Below the pieces are notes generated by a model, which was not told where the DNA came from, ran no database searches, and saw only the letters and a program-made list of their open reading frames with translations. DNA of 64,000 nt from positions 9,920,001 through 9,984,000 of the forward strand of contig NZ_CP066831.1 of assembly GCF_016598615.1 (NCBI RefSeq), written 5' to 3'. The translations under genes and the position numbers were made by a program. Positions 34,631-42,147 of this stretch are shown here, in pieces. Every line of letters begins with the position of its first letter. The first letter of the stretch is position 1. This DNA is from Streptomyces liliifuscus. Its GTDB lineage: Bacteria > Actinomycetota > Actinomycetes > Streptomycetales > Streptomycetaceae.

Positions 34631-35518
34631 ATGGACACCGTGCCCGTACCGAAGGCAGTCGGGGAGATGCGCGCCGGGGACCATCTGCTCCTGGGCTACG
34701 GAGCGGACGAGGAGCGCGAGACCGTCGTCGCCACGTTCCTTCTGGACGGGCTGGCCAGTGGCCACCGCGGGCTGCTGCTGGGGCCGGCCGATCTGCCTGC
34801 CGACCTCGCCCTCACCTTCCTGGAGTCCCGCGGTTGCGCCGTCGACGACGAACTCGCGGCCGGGCGGCTGACCGTGGACCCGCACCTCGCGACCTCCGAC
34901 GGTCTGTGGGACCTCGACGAGGTGATCCGCCGCGAGACGCGCCGCGCGGTCGGTGACGGCTACCTCGGCCTGCGCGTCAGCATGGAGGTCATGCGCGGCC
35001 AGGCGGGCAAGGGTCTCAAGACGCTGCACGACAGCGAACTCCTCCTCGAACCCGTCTTCGCGTCCCTGCCGGTGCTCGGCATCTGCCAGTACGACCGCCG
35101 TGTCTTCGACGAGGGAGAGCTGGCCCCTCTCGACGGCCTGCACCAGGGCCGGGTCGCAGCCGACCTGGTCTGGCACGACGAACTGCTCTCCATCACCCGT
35201 ACTTTCGCCCCGCCCGGTCTCGCGCTCGCCGGAGAGGTCGACGACACGAACGTGACCGCCCTGGCCCGCGCCCTGCACGCCGAGACGGACCGCGCCCGTG
35301 CCCGCCCGGTGAACGGGATGCGCACCCGGATCGATCTGCACGACCTGCGCTTCATCGACGTCGGTGCGCTGCGGCTGCTGGTCTTCGCGGGCGGTGCCCT
35401 GGCCGCGTCCGGTGGCACCCTCGTCCTGCATGGGGTCGCCCCGCACATCCAGCGGCTGATGCGGGTCACCGGCTGGGACCGCGTCCCCGGACTGCTCGTC
35501 GAGCAAACTCACCTGTGA
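34631..35518 (+). CDS. MEDS-STAS domain anti-sigma-antagonist-like protein
   Basis: 295 aa. Residues ~10-165 form a MEDS sensory domain (GDHLLLGYGADEERETVVATFLLDGLASGHRGLLL; ESLPVLGICQYD-type end at VLGICQYDRRVF). Residues ~200-295 form a STAS domain (RTRIDLHDLRFIDVGALRLLVFAGG). In SpoIIAA-type antagonists this loop reads DSSG with a phosphorylated Ser; here it is DVGA, so the usual phosphorylation site is missing. GGGAGG precedes ATG 34631. Followed 26 bases later by a MEDS-kinase gene, so the two likely form one partner-switching module. Confidence 0.85.
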   Translation: MDTVPVPKAVGEMRAGDHLLLGYGADEERETVVATFLLDGLASGHRGLLLGPADLPADLALTFLESRGCAVDDELAAGRLTVDPHLATSDGLWDLDEVIRRETRRAVGDGYLGLRVSMEVMRGQAGKGLKTLHDSELLLEPVFASLPVLGICQYDRRVFDEGELAPLDGLHQGRVAADLVWHDELLSITRTFAPPGLALAGEVDDTNVTALARALHAETDRARARPVNGMRTRIDLHDLRFIDVGALRLLVFAGGALAASGGTLVLHGVAPHIQRLMRVTGWDRVPGLLVEQTHL

Positions 35519-35544
35519 GAGGACTTGGCGGAAGGAGCGGCTCC

Positions 35545-36519
35545 GTGAGCCGTACGCGGTTGGTCCACCAGGCGCTCTGCTACGGCTCGGACGACGAGTT
35601 CCTCGACGGGACGCTCACCTTCGTCCGCGACGGCCTGGACGCCGGCGACACCGTCCTCGCCGTCGTCGCGTCCCACAACATCGGTCTCCTCGGTGAGGCG
35701 CTCGGCCACCGCTCCGACGAGGTCGAGTTCGTCGACGCGGACGACTGGTACGGCAGTCCGTCCCGCACCCTGGGCCGCTACAACGACTACTGCGCCGCGC
35801 ACGACACGGACGAGACCGGCCGCCGACGCAGGGTCCGGGTCATCGGCGAGCCCGTCTGGTCGGACCGTACGGCCTTCGAGGTCCGGGAGTGGATGCGCTA
35901 CGAGTCCCTGCTCAACATCGCCTTCGCGGGCACCGGACACTGGATCCTCTGCCCGTACGACACCCGCGCCCTGCCGGTCGGCATCATCCGCTCGGCGGTC
36001 CGCACACACCCCGAACTCGCCCTGGGGCCGAGGCAGTCGGCGTACTGCGGCCGCTATCTCGACCCGGCCGACTTCTACGCCGAGTGCGACACGACCCGGC
36101 CGCCGGTGCTCCCCGCGGGGCGCGACGACGTTCCCTTCACGCGTGGCCGCTCGGCGCACGTGCGGCGCGCGGTCTCCGCGTACGCCCGTGCCCTCGGGGT
36201 GCCCGAGCCGCTGACGCACGACATGGTGAGCGCGGTGCACGAGGCGGTGGTCAACTCCGTGCGCCATGGAGGCGGCCGGGGTGTCCTGCGGCTGCGCAGC
36301 GACTCCGACCACGTGATCTGCGAGATCTCCGACACCGGCACGGCGACTGCGTCCCCGCCACCGCCCCCGCCGTTCCCGGGCCATCTGCCACCCGACCCGC
36401 GCGCCGCGAACGGCCACGGGATGTGGGTGGTACGGCAGTTGAGCGACCTGGCCACCGAGACACTCGACCCCTCGGGCTCCGTCGTACGCCTGTACTTCAG
36501 GAGGAGCGCCGCCCTGTGA
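35545..36519 (+). CDS. MEDS-HATPase anti-sigma-factor-kinase-like protein
   Basis: 324 aa. The MEDS sensory domain (ALCYGSDDEFLDGTLTFVRDGLDAGDTVLAVV, ending GHWILCPYD) is followed by a SpoIIAB/RsbW-type ATPase: N-box VHEAVVNSVRHGGG, G1 box CEISDTGT, a Pro-rich lid with six prolines in a row (encoded at about 36357-36374), and G2 box GHGMWVVRQLSD. GTG 35545 has GAAGGAG 7 bases upstream; a GTG at 35515 overlapping the preceding stop is an alternative. It should bind ATP and switch between a sigma factor and an antagonist. Its 3' end overlaps the convergent TetR gene by 23 bases. Confidence 0.87.
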   Translation: MSRTRLVHQALCYGSDDEFLDGTLTFVRDGLDAGDTVLAVVASHNIGLLGEALGHRSDEVEFVDADDWYGSPSRTLGRYNDYCAAHDTDETGRRRRVRVIGEPVWSDRTAFEVREWMRYESLLNIAFAGTGHWILCPYDTRALPVGIIRSAVRTHPELALGPRQSAYCGRYLDPADFYAECDTTRPPVLPAGRDDVPFTRGRSAHVRRAVSAYARALGVPEPLTHDMVSAVHEAVVNSVRHGGGRGVLRLRSDSDHVICEISDTGTATASPPPPPPFPGHLPPDPRAANGHGMWVVRQLSDLATETLDPSGSVVRLYFRRSAAL

Positions 36520-37204
36520 CCGGTGCGGAACCGCCGTCGTACGGCACGCCCGTCCGGGCTGCGAGACCGGCGATCAACAGCTCGATGCCGTACTCGAACT
36601 CGAGGTCGTGGTCGCTGACGGCCAGATGGGGCGCGACGGAGATGAGCAGGGGGTCACCCGTGGCGGTGATCTCCTCGACGCGTTCCTCCACTTGGCCGGG
36701 GTCCATCACGCTCAGGGTGATGGCGGAGCCCAGCTCGCGCATGATCGTGCCGTAGATGAAGGAGACATAGCTGCGCAGCGCGCGGACCGACTCCTGTGGC
36801 CCGAGGCCGAGTTCGGTGAGGCCGGCCAGTGCGGAGCGGATCGTCTCCAGGGCCGCTCGTGAGTGCGGGGGCCTGGTGAGGACCAGCGGGAACGCCTTGG
36901 GGTGCCGCAGCGCGGCCGCGCGGAAGATGGTGGCGTGCGCACGGACGCGGTCCTGCCATGTGCCGGTGTCCGCGCCGGAGAAGTCGATCCCGGCGAGCAG
37001 CGTCTCGGCGACGCCGTCGAGCAGAGCCTCCTTGTTCGGCACGTGGTTGTAGAGCGACATCGCCTCGATGCCCAGCTCGGCGGCCAGCCGGCGTACGGAG
37101 AAGGAGTCGAGCCCGTCCCGGTCGATCACCGTGATCGCCGCGGCGACCACCTTCTCCTGCGTCAGACCGAGCCTTCTGCCCCGTCCGGTGCCTCTGACGC
37201 CCAT
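36497..37204 (-). CDS. TetR-family repressor (TetR_C type) of the divergent operon
   Basis: 235 aa. DNA-binding domain at ~12-58 (LTQEKVVAAAITVIDRDGLDSFSVRRLAAELGIEAMSLYNHVPNKEALLDGV) and a ligand-binding domain of the tetracycline-repressor C-terminal kind. The RGTGRGRRLGLT start and EAMSLYNHVPNK are characteristic of that branch. ATG 37204 follows GGAGAGAGGGA; the frame is open to 37267. Two 15-bp palindromes lie between it and the divergent five-gene operon, so it most likely represses both itself and that operon until a small ligand binds. Confidence 0.9.
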   Translation of the reverse strand: MGVRGTGRGRRLGLTQEKVVAAAITVIDRDGLDSFSVRRLAAELGIEAMSLYNHVPNKEALLDGVAETLLAGIDFSGADTGTWQDRVRAHATIFRAAALRHPKAFPLVLTRPPHSRAALETIRSALAGLTELGLGPQESVRALRSYVSFIYGTIMRELGSAITLSVMDPGQVEERVEEITATGDPLLISVAPHLAVSDHDLEFEYGIELLIAGLAARTGVPYDGGSAPVTGRRSS

Positions 37205-37276
37205 GCGTCCCTCTCTCCGTGCGACTGCCGACGGCCCCGGCGTGACGGCCGGTGCGGTGACGATCATGCCAGGCCC

Positions 37277-37306
37277 TTGACATCACTTACAGCGCAAGTC
37301 TAGCGT
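37277..37306 (+). promoter_or_regulatory. Promoter of the five-gene operon
   Basis: TTGACA (37277-37282) and TAGCGT (37301-37306) are 18 bases apart and face the quinone oxidoreductase gene. The first operator copy fills the spacer, so a bound repressor would block RNA polymerase. Confidence 0.65.
37285..37299. promoter_or_regulatory. TetR operator copy 1
   Basis: ACTTACAGCGCAAGT, a near-palindrome (ACTT.C / G.AAGT) lying between the -35 and -10 boxes of the divergent operon promoter. A second copy lies 34 bp away centre to centre. Confidence 0.75.
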
Positions 37307-37318
37307 CCCGAACGTAAG

Positions 37319-37333
37319 ACTTACGCCGCAAGT
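37319..37333. promoter_or_regulatory. TetR operator copy 2
   Basis: ACTTACGCCGCAAGT, matching copy 1 at 13 of 15 positions and in the same orientation. Two sites in the divergent gap fit control of both the regulator and the operon. Confidence 0.75.
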
Positions 37334-37365
37334 GTTTGGGACGGAGAGCCGATGGAGAGCCGCCA

Positions 37366-38403
37366 ATGACCAGCACCAGCACCAGCACGATGCGCGCACT
37401 GCTCGGAGGGGCCGGGCCCGACTGGGAGGTGCGGGACGTGCCCGTACCGACGCCGGGCCCCGGGCAGGTCCTCGTCCGCGTCCGGGCCGCCGCCCTCAAC
37501 CGGGCGGACCTCTACATGCTGCAGGGCACCTACAGCCCCGACGCGAGGACGAGCGAGCTGTTCACCGCCGGGTTCGAGCTGGCCGGCGAGATCGAGGCCG
37601 TGGGTGCGGGTGTGGAGAGCGTCGGCGTCGGCGCGCGTGTGATCGGGGTGACCCTCGGCGCCTTCGCGCCCTACGCGCTGGTCGACCACCGGCACGTGGT
37701 CGTGGTGCCGGGGACGCTGGCGTGGACGGAAGCGGCCGGGCTGCCGGTCGGACTGGCCACCGAGTACGACGCCCTCGTCACCCAGGCCGGGTTCCGCGCC
37801 GGGCAGAGCGTGCTCGTCGTCGGCGGAACCTCGTCGATCGGCCTGCTCGCCGTGCAGTTGGCCAAGGCGCTGGGTGCGTCCCGGGTCATCGCGACCACCA
37901 CCTCGGACGGCAAGGCGGACACGCTCAGGGCCGTCGGGGCGGACGTGGTCGTCAACACCGCGACCGAGAACCTCGCCGAGGCCGTCGGCGCCGCGACCGG
38001 CGGGGCGGGTGCCGACATCGTCCTCGACCACGTGGGCGGACCGCTCTTCGCCGACACCTTCCTGGCCACCCGCGTCGGCGGAACGGTCGTCAGCATCGGC
38101 AGGCTCGCGGGGGCCGAATCCTCCGTGGACCTGGACCGGTTGGCGTTCCGGCGCCTCAGGGTCCTCGGTACGACCTTCAGTGTCCGTACGCCCGAGGAGA
38201 TCGCGGACGTGTGCGCCGCGCTCGTACCCGAAGTCGTGCCCGCCGTCGCGGACGGCCGTGTCCGCGCGGTCGTCGACCGGGTCTTCGCCTTCGACGACGC
38301 GAAGGCCGCGGCGGACCGCATGCGCTCGAACGAGGCCCTCGGCAAGATCGTGCTGGACATGGCGGGACCGGCCGTGGGCGCGCCGGGGACGGGGCCGTCA
38401 TGA
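37366..38403 (+). CDS. Quinone oxidoreductase-like zinc-type dehydrogenase (MDR superfamily)
   Basis: 345 aa. NADPH-dependent medium-chain reductase: GroES-like N-domain (VPTPGPGQVLVRVRAAALNRADLYMLQG) and Rossmann domain with VLVVGGTSSIGLLAVQLAKALGASRVIAT. The Cys/His zinc ligands of alcohol dehydrogenases are absent, so it should reduce enones or quinones. ATG 37366 has GGAG 8 bases upstream. First gene of the TetR-controlled operon; its stop overlaps the VOC gene (ATGA). Confidence 0.9.
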   Translation: MTSTSTSTMRALLGGAGPDWEVRDVPVPTPGPGQVLVRVRAAALNRADLYMLQGTYSPDARTSELFTAGFELAGEIEAVGAGVESVGVGARVIGVTLGAFAPYALVDHRHVVVVPGTLAWTEAAGLPVGLATEYDALVTQAGFRAGQSVLVVGGTSSIGLLAVQLAKALGASRVIATTTSDGKADTLRAVGADVVVNTATENLAEAVGAATGGAGADIVLDHVGGPLFADTFLATRVGGTVVSIGRLAGAESSVDLDRLAFRRLRVLGTTFSVRTPEEIADVCAALVPEVVPAVADGRVRAVVDRVFAFDDAKAAADRMRSNEALGKIVLDMAGPAVGAPGTGPS

Positions 38404-38918
38404 GCCGGATCTTCGGGCGGATCGCCCAGATCGGATACGTCGTCCGGGACATCGAGGCGTCCATGGAGCACTGGGTCGCCCAGGGTGTCGGCCCCTGGTT
38501 CTACCTGGAGCGGTGCGAACTGGACCACTTCCGCTACCGGGGCGCCGACTCCGCCCTGGAGATGAGCGCCGCGGTCGCCAACTCCGGTGACATCCAGATC
38601 GAGTTGATCCAGCAGCGCAACGACGCACCCTCCCTCTACAAGGACTTCCTCGACGCCGGGCACGAGGGCGCGCAGCACGTCGCGTACTGGACGAAGGACT
38701 ACCAGGAGCTCTACGACCGTGCCCTGGCTCTCGGCTACACGGTCGGACAGGAGGGCTCGATCGGCGGCGGCCGCTTCGCCTACCTCGACACCGAGAAGGA
38801 CCCGGGAACGGTCATCGAGATCTCCGACATCGGCGGCACGAAGGGCGAACTGTTCAAGGCCGTCCGCGACATGGCCGCCGACTGGGACGGCAGCACCCCC
38901 ATCCACCGGCTCGGCTGA
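38400..38918 (+). CDS. VOC-superfamily (glyoxalase fold) protein
   Basis: 172 aa, two beta-alpha-beta-beta-beta modules. The start IFGRIAQIGYVVRDIEASMEHWVAQGVGPWFYLER and the later DIQIELIQQRNDAPSLYKDFLDAGHEGAQHVAYW and FAYLDTEKDPGTVIEISD resemble methylmalonyl-CoA-epimerase-like and related VOC enzymes. Candidate metal ligands are the Glu of IELIQ, the His of QHVAYW and the Glu of VIEISD. It probably carries out an isomerase, epimerase or lyase step. ATG 38400 overlaps the upstream stop. Confidence 0.85.
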   Translation: MSRIFGRIAQIGYVVRDIEASMEHWVAQGVGPWFYLERCELDHFRYRGADSALEMSAAVANSGDIQIELIQQRNDAPSLYKDFLDAGHEGAQHVAYWTKDYQELYDRALALGYTVGQEGSIGGGRFAYLDTEKDPGTVIEISDIGGTKGELFKAVRDMAADWDGSTPIHRLG

Positions 38919-38985
38919 CCCGACCGCACCCGACTCTGCGGGAGCGCGGCTCAGCCGCCCGCACCGACCCGGTTCAGGAGGACCG

Positions 38986-40086
38986 ATGAAGCTCGCCTGG
39001 CAGGACACCGACGTCATCGACATGCCCACACTCGGCACCCGGATCGCCGCCCTCGACGGCCTGGACGAGGTGCCGGGCGGATACGGCGCCAAGCTGGAGT
39101 GGGCCCGTACGCGGGCGAAGGCGTTCCGCGCCGAGTTCGCTGCCACGGGCACCCCCGACAGCGTGACGACCTGCGATCTGATCACCCTTCCCTACCCGAC
39201 CAAGTTCGGCCTGTTCAGGGCCAGTCGGGCCGTCGCACCGTTCGTGTCCATCACCAACCGCATGCTGGTCGTGCGATGGACGGAGAGCGACGGGCGCAAT
39301 CGGGTGCTGTTGTTCGAGCCCAGCGATCACGAACTCGGCCAGAACACGCCGTACTTCGCCGCGCTGATCCGCCGTACTCCCGGACCGCTGCGGAATCTGC
39401 TGACCACCCGGCACGGAACGGTCCTGGACCACCTGGCCCGGCTCGGCATCGAGCCGGAGGACGTCGACTACCTGCTCTTCGACCATCTGCACACCCAGGA
39501 CCTGCGCCGCTGGATCGGCACCACCGGACCGCAGGCCGACCTCGGCGGCACGCTGAAGCCCGCCTTCCCCAACGCCAAGGTCGTCGTGCAGCGCCGAGAA
39601 CTGCTCGCCATGTCCCGGCTCCACCCGCTGCAGCGGCCCTGGTACCAGCCGGAGACCTACCGGGACGTCCCGCCCGACGCGTTCCTCGCCGTCGACGGCG
39701 CCCTGGTCCTCGGCCCGGGCGTCGCCGTGGTCGCCACTCCGGGACACGTCTACGGCAACCAGACCCTGCTGCTCAACACCTCCACCGGCATCTGGGCCAG
39801 CAGCGAGAACGCCATCGCCGCCGAGTGTCTGACCCCAGAACACTCCCGTATGCCCGGCATCGCACGCTGGACCCGCACCTGGCAGCAGGAGGTCGTCCTC
39901 AACGCCAACACCATCGAGACGACCGCCGAGCAGTACAACTCCCTGATCCTGGAGAAGACCCTGGTCGACCGTTCCCAGACCGACCCGCGGTTCCTGCAGT
40001 TCTTCCCGTCCAGCGAGCTCACGGCCTCCTGGGCCAACCCCGGTACCTCGCCCACCTTCACGCACAAGGCGCTGACACACCGATGA
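38986..40086 (+). CDS. MBL-fold metallohydrolase with atypical metal motif
   Basis: 366 aa. Reads as a metallo-beta-lactamase-fold protein: VVRW...RVLLFEPSDHE strands, then LLFDHLHTQDLRRWI in the position of HxHxDH, VVATPGHVYGNQTLLL with the third His, and ASSENAIAAECLTPEHSR. The first motif keeps His-x-His and an Asp but the following His is replaced (Leu-Arg). The ~75-residue N-terminal segment is not part of the standard fold and I do not recognise it. CAGGAGGA precedes ATG 38986. Likely a hydrolase in the operon's pathway; the stop overlaps the next gene. Confidence 0.72.
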   Translation: MKLAWQDTDVIDMPTLGTRIAALDGLDEVPGGYGAKLEWARTRAKAFRAEFAATGTPDSVTTCDLITLPYPTKFGLFRASRAVAPFVSITNRMLVVRWTESDGRNRVLLFEPSDHELGQNTPYFAALIRRTPGPLRNLLTTRHGTVLDHLARLGIEPEDVDYLLFDHLHTQDLRRWIGTTGPQADLGGTLKPAFPNAKVVVQRRELLAMSRLHPLQRPWYQPETYRDVPPDAFLAVDGALVLGPGVAVVATPGHVYGNQTLLLNTSTGIWASSENAIAAECLTPEHSRMPGIARWTRTWQQEVVLNANTIETTAEQYNSLILEKTLVDRSQTDPRFLQFFPSSELTASWANPGTSPTFTHKALTHR

Positions 40087-40625
40087 TCACCGACGACATC
40101 CGCAAGGCCCGCCAGAAACTCGTCCTCGACCACTTCCACGACGAGGTCCGCCAGGAGTGGGACGACGTCCTGTCGACGTTCCCGCATCCGCGCTACGAGC
40201 TGATCCCCCTCATGAAGGTCCACGACGGTGACCGTGCCGTGCGGGGCTACTACCACGACAGCCGGGTCGCCTTCCCCGACCAGGACCACGAGATCATCGC
40301 GCTGCGCCACAGCGACGACGCCGTGATCGTCGAGTTCTGGCTGCTGGGCACCCACCTCGGGCCGTACGGGGGCCTCCCGCCGACCGGCAACCGCTTCCGA
40401 GTGCGCATGACCGCGTACTTCGTCTTCGACGCCGACGAGAACCTCGTCTGCGAACGCATCTACTTCGACAGCCTCACCATGCTCAAGCAGCTGATCGGCG
40501 GCCTGAACATGAAGAGGCCCAGGAACTGGATCCTGGCCGTGCGCTGCCTCAAGGGTCTTCTCGCGATGTCCGGCGACCAGCCCGACCCCACCCTCACCGA
40601 CACCCCCGCGGCGGTGCTGAAGTGA
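40083..40625 (+). CDS. SnoaL/NTF2-like protein of the operon
   Basis: 180 aa. A cone-shaped NTF2-like fold is suggested by VLDHFHDEVRQEWDDVLSTFPHPRYELIPL, then AVRGYYHDSRVAFPDQDHEIIALRHSDDAVIVEFWLLGTH, and NRFRVRMTAYFVFDADENLVCERIYFD. This pattern is close to the ester-cyclase/polyketide-cyclase group. ATG 40083 overlaps the upstream stop (ATGA), and its own stop overlaps the next GTG. It may act as an isomerase, dehydratase or cyclase; no catalytic residue can be assigned. Confidence 0.78.
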   Translation: MITDDIRKARQKLVLDHFHDEVRQEWDDVLSTFPHPRYELIPLMKVHDGDRAVRGYYHDSRVAFPDQDHEIIALRHSDDAVIVEFWLLGTHLGPYGGLPPTGNRFRVRMTAYFVFDADENLVCERIYFDSLTMLKQLIGGLNMKRPRNWILAVRCLKGLLAMSGDQPDPTLTDTPAAVLK

Positions 40626-41407
40626 AGGTCCACCACCTCAACTGCGGCACCATGCTGCCGCCCACCACGCACCTGGTCTGCCACGTCCTCCTGGTCGAGA
40701 CGGCGGGCGGCCTCGTGCTGGTGGATTCCGGCTACGGCCTCGACGACATCGCGGACCCGAGGCGCCGGGTCGGACCGGCGCGCCACTTCGTCAGGCCGAC
40801 CTTCGCCCGTGAGGAGACCGCCGCCCACCAGGTCGAACGGCTCGGCTTCCACCGGAGCGACGTCCGGCACATCGTCCTCACCCACTTCGACGCCGACCAC
40901 ATCGGAGGCCTGTCCGACTTCCCCGGGGCCCAGGTCCACGTGACCGCGGCGGAGGCGCTCGGAGCGGTCCACTCCCCGTCCCGAAGGGAGCGGATCCGCT
41001 ATCAGCAGCCCCAGTGGGCCCACGGCCCGAAGCTCGTCGAGCACAGCCCCGAAGGCGACGCGTGGCGCGGATTCGCCGCCGCCAGGGAACTCGACGCCAT
41101 CGCCCCCGGCATCGTCCTCATCGCCCTGCCCGGTCACACCCGCGGCCACGCGGCCGTCGCCGTGGACACCGGTTCCCGCTGGCTGTTGCACTGCGGCGAC
41201 GCCTTCTACCACCACGGCACGCTCGACGGCCACTCCCGTGTGCCCGTCGCCCTGCGCGCAATGGAGTCCCTCATCGCGTACGACCGGAAGCAGGTCCGCG
41301 CCAACCACGCCCGGCTCGCGGAGCTGTACCGGCGGGCGGATCCCGACCTGGCGATCATCAACGCACACGACCGGGTCCTGTACGACAGGATGCGTGCCGA
41401 CGTCTGA
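40622..41407 (+). CDS. MBL-fold metallohydrolase (lactonase-like)
   Basis: 261 aa. Full metallo-beta-lactamase set: VLLVETAGGLVLVDSGYG, the metal motif LTHFDADHIGG (first His replaced by a Phe-spaced variant but with Asp-Ala-Asp-His), LPGHTRGHAAV, LHCGDAFYH and INAHDRVLYD. The arrangement resembles quorum-quenching lactonases and related cyclic-ester hydrolases of about this size. GTG 40622 overlaps the SnoaL stop. Last gene of the operon; a hairpin follows at 41444. Confidence 0.87.
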   Translation: MKVHHLNCGTMLPPTTHLVCHVLLVETAGGLVLVDSGYGLDDIADPRRRVGPARHFVRPTFAREETAAHQVERLGFHRSDVRHIVLTHFDADHIGGLSDFPGAQVHVTAAEALGAVHSPSRRERIRYQQPQWAHGPKLVEHSPEGDAWRGFAAARELDAIAPGIVLIALPGHTRGHAAVAVDTGSRWLLHCGDAFYHHGTLDGHSRVPVALRAMESLIAYDRKQVRANHARLAELYRRADPDLAIINAHDRVLYDRMRADV

Positions 41408-41443
41408 CCGCCTGGGCCTGCCTGGGCCCGCGCCTGCTAGGAG

Positions 41444-41463
41444 CGCGCCCCGTCAGGGGCGCG
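41444..41463. terminator. Repeat-derived terminator between the operon and TetR2
   Basis: CGCGCCCC-GTCA-GGGGCGCG is a perfect 8-bp stem with a 4-base loop, a shortened member of the interspersed repeat. It lies between convergent genes and includes the stop codon of the TetR gene (41453-41455), whose last residues are thus encoded by repeat sequence. Confidence 0.75.
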
Positions 41464-42031
41464 GGGCCGCGGGCAGTGTCGCGAGGCCGGCGCGAAGGAA
41501 GGCCATCGCCGCCTCGATGTCTGCCTCCTGGGGCCGGTGGCACACCTCGGCGACCACCGCGGCCGCCGCTGCCGCCGCCATGCGCGGGCCGAAGTCGTCG
41601 GGATCGGCGCCCTGTTCCTCGGCGAGGATGCGGGCGCCCTCCTGGATGACCTCCGCCAGACGGGCCCCGGCGACCGCGCGCAGCTGCGGATTCAGTTCGA
41701 GCATGGTGTCGGCGAGGTCGTCCAACTCGCCCCTGCTGGAGATCTCGTCGCGCAGCCAGTGCTCCAGCGCGTCCAGGATCGTCCAGTCCTCCTCCCGCCT
41801 GCGCAGCGCGCTGCCGAGCCGGACCGAGAAGGCGTCGAAATCCGACAGCGCCAGCTCCAGCTTGGACGGGAAATACAGCGTGACCGTACGGGGCGACACC
41901 TCCGCCGCCGTGGCGATGTCGGCGATCGTCGTGGCCTCGAACCCGCGCTCGGCGAACAGCTTGTAGGCGGCCCGGAGGATCGCCTCCCTGCGCCGCGCCT
42001 TGCTCCGTTCCCGTAGACCCTCACTCGTCAT
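41453..42031 (-). CDS. TetR-family repressor of the MMPL exporter
   Basis: 192 aa. HTH at ~10-55 (RREAILRAAYKLFAERGFEATTIADIATAAEVSPRTVTLYFPSKLELAL). The C-terminal helices are those of general TetR/AcrR proteins. ATG 42031 lies 27 bases from an 18-bp perfect palindrome in the gap shared with the divergent MMPL gene, so it very likely represses the exporter. Its 3' end runs into an interspersed repeat. Confidence 0.9.
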   Translation of the reverse strand: MTSEGLRERSKARRREAILRAAYKLFAERGFEATTIADIATAAEVSPRTVTLYFPSKLELALSDFDAFSVRLGSALRRREEDWTILDALEHWLRDEISSRGELDDLADTMLELNPQLRAVAGARLAEVIQEGARILAEEQGADPDDFGPRMAAAAAAAVVAEVCHRPQEADIEAAMAFLRAGLATLPAAPRP

Positions 42032-42057
42032 GACCGCACTTTACCATCCATGGCCAA

Positions 42058-42075
42058 TTTACAGTCGACTGTAAA
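42058..42075. promoter_or_regulatory. 18-bp perfect palindrome, TetR operator
   Basis: TTTACAGTC followed by its exact reverse complement. It is AT-rich against the local background and lies midway between TetR and MMPL. A -10-like TAGGGT (42083-42088) for the MMPL gene starts 8 bases after the palindrome. Confidence 0.82.
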
Positions 42076-42147
42076 AATGCGTTAGGGTGTAGCAATGCCG
42101 CGGTCCGATCGGGGAGCCGCGGCGTGGACGAGGGAAGGAACACGGGC

